This document shows positions 25,013 to 34,919 of a stretch of 64,000 nt of DNA, one piece after another. The notes under the pieces were generated by a model, which saw only the letters and a list, made by a program, of their open reading frames with translations, ran no database searches and was not told where the DNA came from. Positions within the stretch are counted from its first letter, which is position 1. Every line of letters begins with the position of its first letter. This DNA comes from Bradyrhizobium nanningense. Lineage in GTDB: Bacteria > Pseudomonadota > Alphaproteobacteria > Rhizobiales > Xanthobacteraceae. The translations under genes and the position numbers were made by a program. The DNA lies in assembly GCF_004114535.1 (NCBI RefSeq), contig NZ_LBJC01000027.1:150214-214213 (forward strand). Direction: 5' to 3'.

Positions 25013-25369
25013 TTAGGGATGCGGTACGATCAGGTAAGGCGTCGTGTACGGCTCGACGCGGAGCGAGGCGTTGGCCAGAAGCCCGATCTTGGCGGTCGGA
25101 GCCTGCTGCAATTCGCCGTTCGGGCCACGATGCACGTTGTATTGCCAGACCGTGAGATCGCCCTTCTGCGCCAGCGCGTGCGCAACCGCGCTGGCATCGT
25201 TGCCGCCGAGCCCCTTAAGTTCCTCCGCCGATAACCCGACGACGATTTCGTCCTTGATGGTGATGATCTTGAACAGGTTCATCTTGGTCTCCTGCGCCCA
25301 TGCGCCTGGTATCGAGAGGGAGAAAAGCGCGACCGCGGCGCCCTTGATGAGATCGCAGCGAGAAAGCAT
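25013..25369 (-). CDS. Secreted hypothetical protein
   Basis: A 118-aa protein with an N-terminal signal (RCDLIKGAAVALFSLSIPGAWA, cleavage before QET). The mature domain is compact and mixed (FKIITIKDEIVVGLSAEELKG .. DLTVWQYNVHRGPNG .. YTTPYLIVPHP). The family is not recognised. Periplasmic or exported location is inferred. Confidence 0.75.
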   Translation of the reverse strand: MLSRCDLIKGAAVALFSLSIPGAWAQETKMNLFKIITIKDEIVVGLSAEELKGLGGNDASAVAHALAQKGDLTVWQYNVHRGPNGELQQAPTAKIGLLANASLRVEPYTTPYLIVPHP

Positions 25370-26011
25370 GCCGTCGTCCTTTGGTGCTGACGCGCGCCCG
25401 AATCGGAGAGTTTTCAGCCATGGCGCCCGTAATCTGCGTGGCCGTGTCGCAACGGCTTGGTCGCTCGCTCATGGACAATGGTTCACGGGCGGACACATAT
25501 CCGGACCGACGAGGCGACAACCGCGCCGAGATCAGGACGCGGGAGATCAGCTTGCGAGATCGATCTTCATTTCGTCGCTGATACAACCGCCGGAGCCGGA
25601 CTCAACAATTACGTGTATGCGCCGGAGAAGCGCTCATGCGCAGCCAATGTCCATTCATGTCGGAAACAAGCCGAAACGTTGTGCCAATTGACAGCGGTCG
25701 GGGCTGTATGCGTGATTGATGCCGCTTCTTGACGCAGGTGGGTGACGGCAGTCGATATTCCTGTTATCCGGAATTGCCGTGCTGCGATGCAGACGAAGCA
25801 TCGCTGCACCCACGGTTGGACTTGCTGGACGGGTTGTTCCTTGGCATAATTGCAACCAAATGATTGAGCGCGTTGTGGGACATGTTGTCCCTCGCGCCAG
25901 CCGGTCGGGGCCACCTGGCCGAGAGTTCGTCGCTAGAGGTCCCGTTGTGGCGTCTTGTTACAGCGTTAGCTTCTCGGGTGGATCAAGGCCGACGCTTGTC
26001 ATAGGTGCGAG
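25370..26011. other. Intergenic region, nothing identified
   Basis: 642 bp without a credible gene. Open frames exist on both strands but have atypical composition and no start signals. Confidence 0.45.
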
Positions 26012-26197
26012 ATGAAGAACCTCAATTTCGCGGCTGAACTGCACCTCAAGCTCGGCGCGCCCGCAAGCGGCACGGTCGAAAGTCTTCGCCTGCTGCGCGC
26101 GTTCCTGAAGCTCGCGCCGCGACAGCGTTTCGAGGTTATCAAGCTGGTCGAAGACCTCGCCACCGAAGAAGCCCTTCCCGAGCACCCCTTGTCCTGA
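26012..26197 (+). CDS. Small hypothetical protein
   Basis: A 61-aa helical protein (MKNLNFAAELHLKLGAPASGT .. LAPRQRFEVIKLVEDLA). It is plausible by codon use, but start signals are weak. Unknown function. Confidence 0.5.
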   Translation: MKNLNFAAELHLKLGAPASGTVESLRLLRAFLKLAPRQRFEVIKLVEDLATEEALPEHPLS

Positions 26198-26340
26198 GCC
26201 CGGCCGCGCGCCGGCCTCATGCCGGCTCTTACGCTTTCCTGCCGTAGCCGGACCGCCGGCGAGGTTTCCCCCAGGCTGGCCGCTGGAAGGCGATCCGGCA
26301 AGTGTGGTATTCAATTGGGGAAAATGGGAGGACTGCGACC

Positions 26341-26682
26341 ATGATCGAACCGAAGCTCGAAGTTCCGGCCGAACTGCGCGACCTGGCCGAGAAGACGATT
26401 GACCAGGCGGAAAAAGCATTCGGAATGTTTTTCGAAGCGGCCACTAAATCGATGTCGTCGGTTCCGGGCGCGGGGACCGAGGTGTCGAAGCAGGCGCTGG
26501 TTTTCACCGAGCAGAACATGAAGTCGGCGTTCGAGCATGCGCGCAAGCTGGTTCATGCCACCGACCTTCAGGAAGCGATGCGAATCCAGTCCGATTTCCT
26601 GCGCAGCCAGTTCACCAGTGCTGGAGATCACATGCGTCAGATGACCGGCAGTCTCATGCAACCGGGCAAGGGCAAATCCTGA
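26341..26682 (+). CDS. Phasin family protein
   Basis: A 113-aa phasin. The pattern ELRDLAEKTIDQAEKAFGMFFEAA and KQALVFTEQNMKSAFEHARKLVHATDLQEAMRIQSDFLRSQ is characteristic of phasin_2 proteins that coat polyhydroxyalkanoate granules. It starts at MIEPKLEVPAEL, with GGGAGGACTGC upstream. Amphipathic helices throughout, no signal peptide. It probably associates with PHA granules in the cytoplasm; no PHA enzyme gene is in the window. Confidence 0.85.
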   Translation: MIEPKLEVPAELRDLAEKTIDQAEKAFGMFFEAATKSMSSVPGAGTEVSKQALVFTEQNMKSAFEHARKLVHATDLQEAMRIQSDFLRSQFTSAGDHMRQMTGSLMQPGKGKS

Positions 26683-26868
26683 TCCTGGCTGTCCACAGCG
26701 TGCCCACACATTGAACTTGCGCGGTGTGGCGATCCGGATTTCGTTGCTGGCGCCGATCCATGCCGGGCCACCGAATGATCCTTCGCCGTCCGGCATCCCT
26801 TCTGCTGATCCCTGTCGGTCCTCCGGCAGGGATCTTTATGTGTGGCAGGTGCCGTGCTCGGCGCTCTC

Positions 26869-27186
26869 CTATCGAAGCGATGCGATGTAGGCCGCGATGT
26901 CGCCCGCTTCGGTCCGGCTCAAGGGGAAATTCGGCATCTTCGGGTGGGGATCGAGCAGGAAGAAGGCGAGCCTCTCCGGACTGAAGTTTGGCCTGTGCGC
27001 GACAGAGGCAAAGGAGGGGACGTCGGCGCTCGCCTGGGTCTGGCCGTTCGCGACGATATGGCAGCTTGCGCACCAGCGCTTGGCGAGGTCGGCACCGTGA
27101 TCGGCATCAGCTGCGAGCGCAGACGACGTGCCGACGCTCGAGGTTACGGCAAGCAGCAGGCAGATTCGTCTCAAATGCTGGTGCAT
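26869..27186 (-). CDS. Small periplasmic c-type cytochrome
   Basis: A 105-aa monohaem class I cytochrome c. Signal peptide LRRICLLLAVTSSVGTSSALA, haem attachment CASCH at Cys39-His43, and axial Met84 in PKMPNFPLS. The end ..TEAGDIAAYIASLR is typical of the last helix. It would shuttle electrons in the periplasm. No oxidase or dehydrogenase partner is adjacent. Confidence 0.88.
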   Translation of the reverse strand: MHQHLRRICLLLAVTSSVGTSSALAADADHGADLAKRWCASCHIVANGQTQASADVPSFASVAHRPNFSPERLAFFLLDPHPKMPNFPLSRTEAGDIAAYIASLR

Positions 27187-27477
27187 AGGGTAACCTTCAT
27201 GCATTCGTTGGCGTCCGCCATGCCTATCCGCAGCATGATCCCGGAAATTGCGAGAGATCAATGCGGGCTATGATCGACCGCAGCAGCTTGCGAACCGAAC
27301 GATAGAGATGCCGTACCACTGCCGGCATTCTTGCCGTGGGCAGGTTCAGGCTTCTTGCATCGAAACCCTTCGTATCAAGACTTCCGATAGGATGCGACAC
27401 CTGTCTCTCCAAGGTCATATGGCTTTTCTATCCTGCTGCTTCGGAGCCGCCTTGATCTGCCGCAAGGCCGTTCCCGG

Positions 27478-28308
27478 CTAATAGTCGCCCGGGTTCATGA
27501 TCATCGGGCTTTTCGTATCAGCCGGTGCGAGCGCGCTGCTGGCGCTGTCGCGCAGGAAGCGGTCGAGTGTTTCCTGGATCTTCTCCTTGACCGCGTTAGG
27601 GCCGCGATCGCTCATTTCCGTGTGCTGTGCGCCGGTGTGGACGATGTCGATGCCGCGCGCCTTGGCCTCTTCCGGCGTCGGCAGCACGCCGGGATCGGTC
27701 ACGAAATGCGGGTCCTTCGACCGGAACGACAGGATCTTCAGGCCGTTACTGGCCACGAAAGGAACCCGAAGATTGTCGAGCGTGATCACCTTCGACACCA
27801 GTTCCGGGTGCTGATGGGCGACATACATGGAGACGTCGCCGCCGTTGGAATGGCCGACGAGGGTGATGTGGTCGTAATCGACGTTCTCCTGCTGCCTCTT
27901 CAGTTTGTCCAGTACGAAGAGAATGTTGGCCTCGCAGCGGATATAGACCTCACGCCGGCCGACATATTGCTGACCGACGTGGGTCATCAGCGGCGGGTCA
28001 CTCGGCAGGTCCTGCTGGATGCTGGCAACCAGATAGCCGCGCGCGGCGAGCACATTGGCGAGGAAGGAATATTCGGTGGCCTTGACGGTGTTGCCGTTAC
28101 TGATGATGGCGAGCGGGAGTTTCCAGAGGCCGAGATTGGCCTTGGCCTCGTAATCGCGCCGTACCGCCAGTTCGACCGAGATCGGCCGCTGCCGCGAGGT
28201 GTCGAACAGCGACAAAGTCTCATGGCGGATCGCGAACCGGCTGACGACGAGATATTCCCCGACGCCGAGGATGCAGAGAAACGTCAGGATTGCAAACACC
28301 CTCTTCAT
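27478..28308 (-). CDS. Exported alpha/beta hydrolase
   Basis: A 276-aa alpha/beta hydrolase with an N-terminal hydrophobic anchor or signal (VFAILTFLCILGVGEYLVV). The nucleophile elbow GHSNGGD contains the catalytic Ser; downstream a VTDPGVLPTPEEA region and HTGAQHTEM provide candidate acid and His. SNGNTVKATEYSFLANVLAARGYLVA resembles the dienelactone hydrolase/platelet-activating-factor acetylhydrolase-like group. Substrate unknown. Confidence 0.8.
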   Translation of the reverse strand: MKRVFAILTFLCILGVGEYLVVSRFAIRHETLSLFDTSRQRPISVELAVRRDYEAKANLGLWKLPLAIISNGNTVKATEYSFLANVLAARGYLVASIQQDLPSDPPLMTHVGQQYVGRREVYIRCEANILFVLDKLKRQQENVDYDHITLVGHSNGGDVSMYVAHQHPELVSKVITLDNLRVPFVASNGLKILSFRSKDPHFVTDPGVLPTPEEAKARGIDIVHTGAQHTEMSDRGPNAVKEKIQETLDRFLRDSASSALAPADTKSPMIMNPGDY

Positions 28309-28464
28309 GGCTTCGTCTCAAATCACGTTCGGCTGAACATGGTCATTGGGAACTCCCGGATCGAGCGATCGTGAGTAGGTTACGGGATTAAATTTAGGCA
28401 AGTCTGTGGAGCAAGGCCGCGAAAGGGCCGCATGCCGGGGCGACTTGCGCAAACGACCGGGCGG

Positions 28465-30261
28465 CTAGAGACAGCCCGACCTGCCGCGTTCGGGGCAGAG
28501 CCGGAATGCGCTCGACAACGTGAGCAGGAAGCGGGGGCTGCGGCGCTCGTTGTCCGGCGCCCGGAAGCTCAACGGCACCGCCACGCCGAGATCGGCCTGG
28601 AGATCGTTTGGCAGGAAGAAGCGGACGCCGGCTCCGGCCGATGTCAGCGACAGGCCTTCACTCAAACGGTAGCCGTCGTTCCAGACGGCGCCGGCGTCGC
28701 CAAAGGCATAGAGCTGATAGCCGGTCCAGTAGTGGAAATTGAGCTTCTGGTCGAAGCGCAGTTCGAGCGAGCCGGCAAGGCCGTTGTCGCCGCTGATCTC
28801 GGCTGCGCCATAACCCCGGCCGAAGGCCGCGCCGCCGAGATAAAACTGCTGCGAGGTGAACAGCGGCCGCGACGCTGTCTGGCTCGCTGCGGAGAGCTTG
28901 AGCGACCAGGCATCGTTGAGTGTCTGGTAGCGTGTGAACCAGAGGTTCAGCACCGAGAAGTTCGACGAGGCGCCGTCGCGCGACAACAGATCGTCGCCGA
29001 AATGCGAGGCACCGAAGACATCGAGACCCTGGCGGTAGGTCAGCGTCGCGAAATTGGTGCCGCCGAAGTGATCCTGCAGCCTGTAGTCGGCGGTCAGGCT
29101 CGCGGTCCTGATGTGGTCGTTGTACCAGGGGCCGTAGAGGTCGTGCTCGGACACATTGCTGAAGCTCGTCGCCGCAGTCAGCGTGAGCGTGGAGGATTGC
29201 GACTGCAGCGGAACGACGCCGGCGCGAAGCTCGAAGGCCTCGGTCGTCGTGATGTCGCTGTCGAGGCGGCGGGCATCGCCCGGTCGGACCGCGCTGTACA
29301 GGACGGAAGCACCGAGACGTACGCCGTCGACGCCGACGGGCGCGTCATAGGACATCCGTGCAAAGCCGAGCTCGCGAGGATCGTTGGCAATCGTCGACAG
29401 GTTGACGGCCAGCGTGTCTCCAGGCGTGAGGTAGGAGTTGAACGCGCCGGTGGCGTAGGTCTGCCACGGGCCGACCGAGGATGATCCGAGATTGTCCAGG
29501 CCGAACGAGGAGAAGACGTGCCAGGTCTTCAAATAGACGGTGAGACGGAAGCGGCCGGACCCGCTGCCGATTTCCTCCAGCGCGCTATCGGTGATCCGAA
29601 CGTCCGGCCTGGCGTTGATGAGGAAGAGCTGGCGTTCGAGTGTCGGGAGGCGCGACGGCTGCTCGGCGAGAACCGGCCCGAGTATCGGCCTTACGCCGAA
29701 CTGCTCGGCGCCCTCGCCTTTCAGCTCGACCTGCACGATGGCGCCTTCGATCACCTGGATCCGGACCCGGCCGTCGGCAATGTCCTGCGGCGGCACGATC
29801 GCCCGGCTCAGATGAAAGCCGTCTGCGCGGTAGAGATCGCTGATCGCGCCGGCGATCCCGGCGAGATCCGCCTGCGAGACCTTCTTGCCGAGATAAGGCT
29901 GATAGACTGCGGCAATGCGATCGCGGGAGACGGCGTGGGCGCCGCTGACGTTAACGCCGCGCAGGACGAATTGCGGCTTGGTCTCGCCGCCGGTGTTAGG
30001 TTGGCCAACCGTCGGCAGGCTGACCGGGGGGCGGTTCAGCCTTTCCCGTTCGGTTTGGTTTTCAAAGTATTTCTCGGGCTGGCGCGGATCGAAGCCCGGC
30101 TGGTTCGCTTGTTGCGCGAACGCTTGGGGAACACCCGCAAAAATCGGGACCAACAACGCCAATGCGGTAATGAGCTGCCGCCTCCCGGCGCACGCGGCGA
30201 AACTTTCCCCGTAGTTTGACGGGGGAATTGCCACGGGACGGTAAGGGTTCGTTAGCCGCAT
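28465..30261 (-). CDS. ShlB/FhaC/HecB-type two-partner secretion outer membrane transporter
   Basis: A 598-aa Omp85-superfamily TpsB protein. After the signal (ITALALLVPIFAGVPQAFA) comes a Pro/Gln-rich helix-like segment (PGFDPRQPEKYFENQTERER), then a POTRA domain (FVLRGVNVSGAHAVSRDRIAAVYQPYLGK), then the 16-strand barrel with GYGAAEISGDNG and the late GAGVRFFLPNDLQADLGVA motif. TpsB proteins export a large partner (TpsA) carrying a TPS secretion domain; no such partner gene is in the window. It diverges from a FecR-domain gene. Confidence 0.88.
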   Translation of the reverse strand: MRLTNPYRPVAIPPSNYGESFAACAGRRQLITALALLVPIFAGVPQAFAQQANQPGFDPRQPEKYFENQTERERLNRPPVSLPTVGQPNTGGETKPQFVLRGVNVSGAHAVSRDRIAAVYQPYLGKKVSQADLAGIAGAISDLYRADGFHLSRAIVPPQDIADGRVRIQVIEGAIVQVELKGEGAEQFGVRPILGPVLAEQPSRLPTLERQLFLINARPDVRITDSALEEIGSGSGRFRLTVYLKTWHVFSSFGLDNLGSSSVGPWQTYATGAFNSYLTPGDTLAVNLSTIANDPRELGFARMSYDAPVGVDGVRLGASVLYSAVRPGDARRLDSDITTTEAFELRAGVVPLQSQSSTLTLTAATSFSNVSEHDLYGPWYNDHIRTASLTADYRLQDHFGGTNFATLTYRQGLDVFGASHFGDDLLSRDGASSNFSVLNLWFTRYQTLNDAWSLKLSAASQTASRPLFTSQQFYLGGAAFGRGYGAAEISGDNGLAGSLELRFDQKLNFHYWTGYQLYAFGDAGAVWNDGYRLSEGLSLTSAGAGVRFFLPNDLQADLGVAVPLSFRAPDNERRSPRFLLTLSSAFRLCPERGRSGCL

Positions 30262-30390
30262 GATTTTTCTTAGTTTTTTATGGTCAATGATTGGTTAATC
30301 TCGCCCCTCCACTGGCCGCTTCCCGCTAATCCTCTCTTGAGTGATTTCGGATACCCCTCAGATCCGGCTAACGCGGGACTGAGGATCGTC

Positions 30391-31590
30391 ATGCTCGGCA
30401 GAATTGGAATGCGGTGCGCTGTCGTGGCGGCGCTGACCCTTGGAACGGCATCCGGTGCGTTCGCCGCGGAGGATGGCGTCTGGTCGATCAGCAAGGCCAC
30501 CGGCGAGGTGTGGGTCGTAACCGACGGCGCGCAACAGGTCTCGCTGAACCAGGAAGAGACGCTCAAGCCCGGCAATACCATCCGGACCGGCCGCAATGGC
30601 CGGGTGCTGCTCGTCCGCGGCGAGGAAACGATTCTGATCTCTCCCAACTCGGTGGTCGGCTTGCCGGCCGAGAAGAAGGAGGGGCTCTCGACCACCATCA
30701 TCCAGCAGGCGGGTTCGATCCTGCTCGAAGTCGAGAAGCGCAACGTCAAGCACTTCGAGGTCGAGACGCCCTATCTCGCCGCCGTGGTCAAGGGAACGCG
30801 GTTCAGCGTCACGGTGGGAGCAGGGACCACCAAGGTCGGCGTGCTCCGCGGCCAGGTCGAGGTCTCCGACTTCAAGACGGGGCAGATTGCCCAGGTCATG
30901 AAGGGACAAGCAGCAACCGTCTCCGAGCACGGCAAGCCCGGCCTCAGGCTGAGCGGTGCAGGGACGTTCAACCCGATCGAGCACGGCAAGCCGCGCGCTC
31001 CGACGATCGAGCGTGTGCCGGTGCCAAAATCAGGCCTGTCGGCGCCGCGCAATGCCGCGAGCGGCCATACGATCCACGCGCTCGGGCCAATCGACAAGGC
31101 GGCCGGCGCGCCGAAGTCATCGCATCAGGCGGCTGGGGGTCATGTCTCCAAAGCCGGCGCCGTGCGCATCTCGAACTCGCTCGGCGAGGTCAAGCTGAAC
31201 TTCCACAAGGTCACGCACGGACTTGCCCACGGCGCGGTGGCTCCCGGACAGGTGCGCAACGCGAACGCCAGCCTGGGTGCCGAGACCGTCTGGAGCGATG
31301 GCAAGACCGGCACGAGCGCGTCCAACAGCGCCGTCCAGACGGCGGTGACGACCAGCGGTGCGGCAACCTCGGTCAGCAACGGTGCGTCGAACCCGGGCGC
31401 TGCAATCGCCGCAGCTGCGGCCAACAACGGAAATGCCGGCGGCAACGGCAATTCCGGCAATGGCAACAACGGCAATGCCAATGGCAGTGGCAACGGCGGC
31501 GCCACCGGCAATGGCTGGAGCAACACGGGTAGCGGCAATGCGGGCGGGGGCGATCACGGCAGCGATGGCCGTGGCCACAACAGACACTAA
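30391..31590 (+). CDS. FecR-domain protein with Asn/Gly-rich tail
   Basis: A 399-aa protein. Signal peptide (MRCAVVAALTLGTASGAFA), then a FecR domain (WSISKATGEVWVVTDG .. LKPGNTIRTGRNGRVLLVRGEE .. VETPYLAAVVKGTRFSVTV .. LRGQVEVSD). The C-terminal third is low complexity, rich in Asn, Gly, Ser and Ala (NGNAGGNGNSGNGNNG). FecR domains in this arrangement often accompany CHASE2 sensor proteins, and the next gene is one. The gene is divergent from the TpsB transporter. The repetitive tail looks surface- or periplasm-exposed; its role is unknown. Confidence 0.85.
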   Translation: MLGRIGMRCAVVAALTLGTASGAFAAEDGVWSISKATGEVWVVTDGAQQVSLNQEETLKPGNTIRTGRNGRVLLVRGEETILISPNSVVGLPAEKKEGLSTTIIQQAGSILLEVEKRNVKHFEVETPYLAAVVKGTRFSVTVGAGTTKVGVLRGQVEVSDFKTGQIAQVMKGQAATVSEHGKPGLRLSGAGTFNPIEHGKPRAPTIERVPVPKSGLSAPRNAASGHTIHALGPIDKAAGAPKSSHQAAGGHVSKAGAVRISNSLGEVKLNFHKVTHGLAHGAVAPGQVRNANASLGAETVWSDGKTGTSASNSAVQTAVTTSGAATSVSNGASNPGAAIAAAAANNGNAGGNGNSGNGNNGNANGSGNGGATGNGWSNTGSGNAGGGDHGSDGRGHNRH

Positions 31591-31605
31591 GGTATTTCCT
31601 GGGGG

Positions 31606-34392
31606 ATGAGGGGCGCACCCGCGGGAGCGGGGCGGGGGAGGATCGGAGTGAAACGCTATCGGCCGCATATTCTAGTTGTGATCGCGCTTGCGATCGTGCT
31701 GTCCACGGGATGGCATGGTGCGCTTCGCAACGCGCTCACCGATCTGCGGTTCGCCTGGCAGTCGCGTGAGGCCACCGGCAAGGTCGTGGTGGTGGCCATC
31801 GACGCACCATCCATCGATCAGATCGGAGTGTGGCCCTGGCCGCGCCGGCTTCACGCAGACCTGCTGCACAGGCTTCAGGCGGCGGGCGCGGGGGACATCG
31901 CGTTCGATGTCGATTTCAGCACGCCGTCGGATCCGGCTTCCGACGATGCTTTCGTCAAGGCGCTTCGCGATGCCGGCGGCTCGACGATCCTGCCGTCCTT
32001 CAAGCAGCCGACGCCGAATGGTGGCGCTGCGCACGTCAATCGTCCCCTGAAGCCGTTCAGCAACCAGTCGTGGCCGGCGGTCGTGAACGTCGCAGTCGAA
32101 TCCGACGGACTCGTTCGCCGCTATCCATTCGGCGAGAAGCTCGGCGATGCCTTGATGCCTTCGATGGCCGTCGTGCTGGCCGGGCAGGACGCCAACCGGC
32201 GGTCGCCCTTCCTGATCGATTTCGGCATTCGTGCCGCCTCCATTCCGAGCGTCTCCTATGTCGACGTGCTGCGGGGCGATGCCGCCCCGCTCGACAAGCT
32301 GAGAGACAAGAAGATCATCATCGGGGCCACCGCGCTCGAGCTCGGCGACCGTTTCAGCGTTCCCAACGGCAAGATCGTCTCGGGGCCGGTGCTCCAGGCG
32401 CTGGCCGCGGAATCGATCCTTCAGGGCCGGATGCTGCGCTGGACGTCCGATATCGGCATGATCATGGGCCTGGGCGTGATCTGCCTGCTGATGATGTATT
32501 CGTGGCGCCGCTTCGCACCAGGAATTCGCGTTGCTGTCCTCATCGCCGCCGGGGCGGCTATCGAGCTGGCTGCAGCCTTCGTGCAGGCAAGATGGTCCCT
32601 CGTGATCGACACATCGCTATTCCATATCGCGATCATCGCCTATCTGACCGCGATCGCGCTGGACGAAATCGATTTCCGTGGTCTTCTCGGACGCATCGCC
32701 GAAAGCCGCTTCCACCGTATCGCGATGTCGCTTGGCGACGGTCTCGTCTGCACCGACGAGAATCACCGGATCACGGTTTGGAATCCCGGCGCGAGCGCGA
32801 TCTTCGGCTACACGCCGGCAGAAATGATCGGTCGTCCGTTCGAAACGCTGTGCGCTATGCCGGTGGCGGAAGGCGATACGAGACCGTCCATGCACGACGC
32901 CGCGCGCCAAGCGCTCCTGGTTCCAGGTGGGGCGGTCGTCGTCGAGTTCGAGGGCCGGCGCAAGAATGGTGAAACCCTCCCCGTCGAGGCAAGCTTCTCG
33001 GGTTGGCAGGGAACGGACGGCTTTCAGTACGGTGCGATTCTGCGCGATATTTCGGTCCGCAAACGTGAAGCTGAACGCGTCAAATATCTTGCCGAACATG
33101 ATGCGCTGACCGGTCTTGCCAATCGCAATACGCTGCAAGCCCGACTGGTCGGCATGATTGCGGATGCGGAGCGACAGCCTCGCGAGGTCGCCTTGCTCGT
33201 GATCGGGCTCGACGGCTTCCGGCAAATCAACAACATGCTTGGGCATTCGGCCGGTGACCACGTGCTGCGGGCCGTCGCCGAGCGTCTCCGGATCGAAGTC
33301 GATGGCAAGGCAGTCGTTGCCCGGCTCGGCGGTGACGAATTCGCCATCGCGCTCGACTGTGCAGAGGCCGGCGAGCCGCTCGCGGCGTTCGCCGAGCGGA
33401 TCGCGCGCGCGTTCGAAACACCGCTTGCGACGGGCACGCGGCAGCACCGCGTCAGGATCAGCATCGGAATTGCCGCCTATCCTGAAGGCGGACACAACGC
33501 CGACGATCTCCTCAGCAATGGCCATCTCGCGCTGAGCCGTGCCAAGGCGACGCGGCGCGGCGGCCATGTGCTCTTCGAGGCTGTGATCAGGCAGGAGCTG
33601 GAGAACCGGCTGACGTTGGAGAGCGAGTTGGCGCTTGCCGCGGATCGCGGTGAGTTCGAACTGTTCTACCAGCCCCAGGTTCGTCTGATCGACGGCAGCC
33701 TTGTCGGGGCCGAAGCGCTCATCCGTTGGCGGCATCCGGTGCGCGGCTACGTCTCGCCCGGAGAGTTCATGCCGGTGGTCAACTCCTCGGCCCTGTCCGA
33801 GCGGGTCGCGAATTGGGTGATGGAGACCGCGTGCCGTCAGGCGCGTGACTGGGAGCTGTCCGGCAATGGCGTGCGCGTCGCCATCAACCTCTCGCCCTCG
33901 CAGCTTCACTCCGGCGACCTCGCGAATTCGGTCGCGGCCTTGCTCGAATCGACGGGGCTGACGCCCTCGTTGCTCGAGCTCGAGGTCACCGAAGACATCC
34001 TGCTCCATGACGAAGACCGCGTCCTCGCCATGTTCAAGCGAATCCAGGAGCTCGGCGTCAGAATCCTGTTCGATGATTTCGGCACCGGTTATGCAAGCCT
34101 GAGCTATCTGAAGAAGTTTCCGCTCGACGGGCTGAAGATCGACCGGTCGTTCGTGTTCGGTCTGCTCGCCAATTCCGACGATGCCGCGATCGTCGGCTCG
34201 ACCATCGGCCTCAGCAAGCAGCTCGGCCTCACGGTCGTGGCCGAAGGCATCGAGAACCGTGCAACCGCCGACTTCCTGGTCAGCATGGGATGCGAGGAAG
34301 GGCAGGGCTACTTCTTCGGGCGTCCGATGCCTGCCGAGGCATTCGACAGGCAATTTCTGGTGGCTGGGCTCGACGTGGTCACCGCGGCCTGA
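31606..34392 (+). CDS. CHASE2-PAS-GGDEF-EAL cyclic di-GMP turnover protein
   Basis: About 928 aa. The first TM segment is followed by a periplasmic CHASE2 sensor domain (VVVVAIDAPSIDQIGVWPWPR), three TM segments near residues 285-355, a PAS domain (MSLGDGLVCTDENHRITVWN), a GGDEF domain with intact LGGDEFAIAL, and an EAL domain with intact AEALIRW, FDDFGTGYASL and VVAEGIEN. Both catalytic motifs are complete, so synthesis and hydrolysis are both possible. It lies 15 bp after the fecR-like gene, an operon consistent with an envelope signal passed to c-di-GMP. A GTG at 31648 with GGGAGG upstream is an alternative start. Confidence 0.9.
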   Translation: MRGAPAGAGRGRIGVKRYRPHILVVIALAIVLSTGWHGALRNALTDLRFAWQSREATGKVVVVAIDAPSIDQIGVWPWPRRLHADLLHRLQAAGAGDIAFDVDFSTPSDPASDDAFVKALRDAGGSTILPSFKQPTPNGGAAHVNRPLKPFSNQSWPAVVNVAVESDGLVRRYPFGEKLGDALMPSMAVVLAGQDANRRSPFLIDFGIRAASIPSVSYVDVLRGDAAPLDKLRDKKIIIGATALELGDRFSVPNGKIVSGPVLQALAAESILQGRMLRWTSDIGMIMGLGVICLLMMYSWRRFAPGIRVAVLIAAGAAIELAAAFVQARWSLVIDTSLFHIAIIAYLTAIALDEIDFRGLLGRIAESRFHRIAMSLGDGLVCTDENHRITVWNPGASAIFGYTPAEMIGRPFETLCAMPVAEGDTRPSMHDAARQALLVPGGAVVVEFEGRRKNGETLPVEASFSGWQGTDGFQYGAILRDISVRKREAERVKYLAEHDALTGLANRNTLQARLVGMIADAERQPREVALLVIGLDGFRQINNMLGHSAGDHVLRAVAERLRIEVDGKAVVARLGGDEFAIALDCAEAGEPLAAFAERIARAFETPLATGTRQHRVRISIGIAAYPEGGHNADDLLSNGHLALSRAKATRRGGHVLFEAVIRQELENRLTLESELALAADRGEFELFYQPQVRLIDGSLVGAEALIRWRHPVRGYVSPGEFMPVVNSSALSERVANWVMETACRQARDWELSGNGVRVAINLSPSQLHSGDLANSVAALLESTGLTPSLLELEVTEDILLHDEDRVLAMFKRIQELGVRILFDDFGTGYASLSYLKKFPLDGLKIDRSFVFGLLANSDDAAIVGSTIGLSKQLGLTVVAEGIENRATADFLVSMGCEEGQGYFFGRPMPAEAFDRQFLVAGLDVVTAA

Positions 34393-34409
34393 GCAGGGCG
34401 GCCTGGTTT

Positions 34410-34670
34410 CTAGCGCCGCCGCGCGACCGCCACGCCAAAGAGAAATGCGACGAACAGGCTGGCAAGCGGCGCTTCGCGCGTGATCGCCGCGACCGTCGCG
34501 AGGGTTCCGCCGGGCTTGCGCGATTCCTCGATCGTGGAGGTGAGGCGGTCGACGGCCGCATGCAGGCCTCCGGCGACTTCACCGATCGTGCGGGAGACAT
34601 CCGCTGCCGTATCGATGGCACGCTCGGCCATGCCGGGTTGGGACGTGGATTGCGGTATCTCCGTGCTCAA
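34410..34670 (-). CDS. Small membrane-anchored protein (ElaB/YqjD-like)
   Basis: An 86-aa protein. A helical, amphipathic N-terminal part (AERAIDTAADVSRTIGEVAGGLHAAVDRL) is followed by one C-terminal TM segment ending GVAVARRR. This is the architecture of ElaB/YqjD-type ribosome-tethering stress proteins. A TTG start at 34670 is chosen because GGAGG lies 8 nt upstream; the longer ATG-started frame runs through a short direct duplication and looks non-coding there. Confidence 0.65.
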   Translation of the reverse strand: MSTEIPQSTSQPGMAERAIDTAADVSRTIGEVAGGLHAAVDRLTSTIEESRKPGGTLATVAAITREAPLASLFVAFLFGVAVARRR

Positions 34671-34705
34671 GCGCGTGACCTCCAGGCCTGATGATGAAGA
34701 CCGGC

Positions 34706-34770
34706 ACCTTTGGCTATCCGCGCGAGCGCTCGTTTTGAACAGCGGGTCTGACGACCTTTGGCTATCCGCG
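34706..34770. repeat. Direct 17-bp duplication ACCTTTGGCTATCCGCG
   Basis: Two identical copies (34706-34722 and 34754-34770), 48 bp apart, in the gap before the arginase gene. Probably a local slippage duplication. Confidence 0.6.
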
Positions 34771-34919
34771 ACAGGCGCCGTCAATTAACGGCGGGTGCCG
34801 GCCTTGGATGGGCAATGCAGCGCGAGGGCTTTTGTTCCTCCCGAAGCGAAGCCCCCCGTGAAGCGATGGGTGCGAATCTCTGTTAGGCTGGCTCAAGCGT
34901 GTTGACTGAGGAGGCAGCC

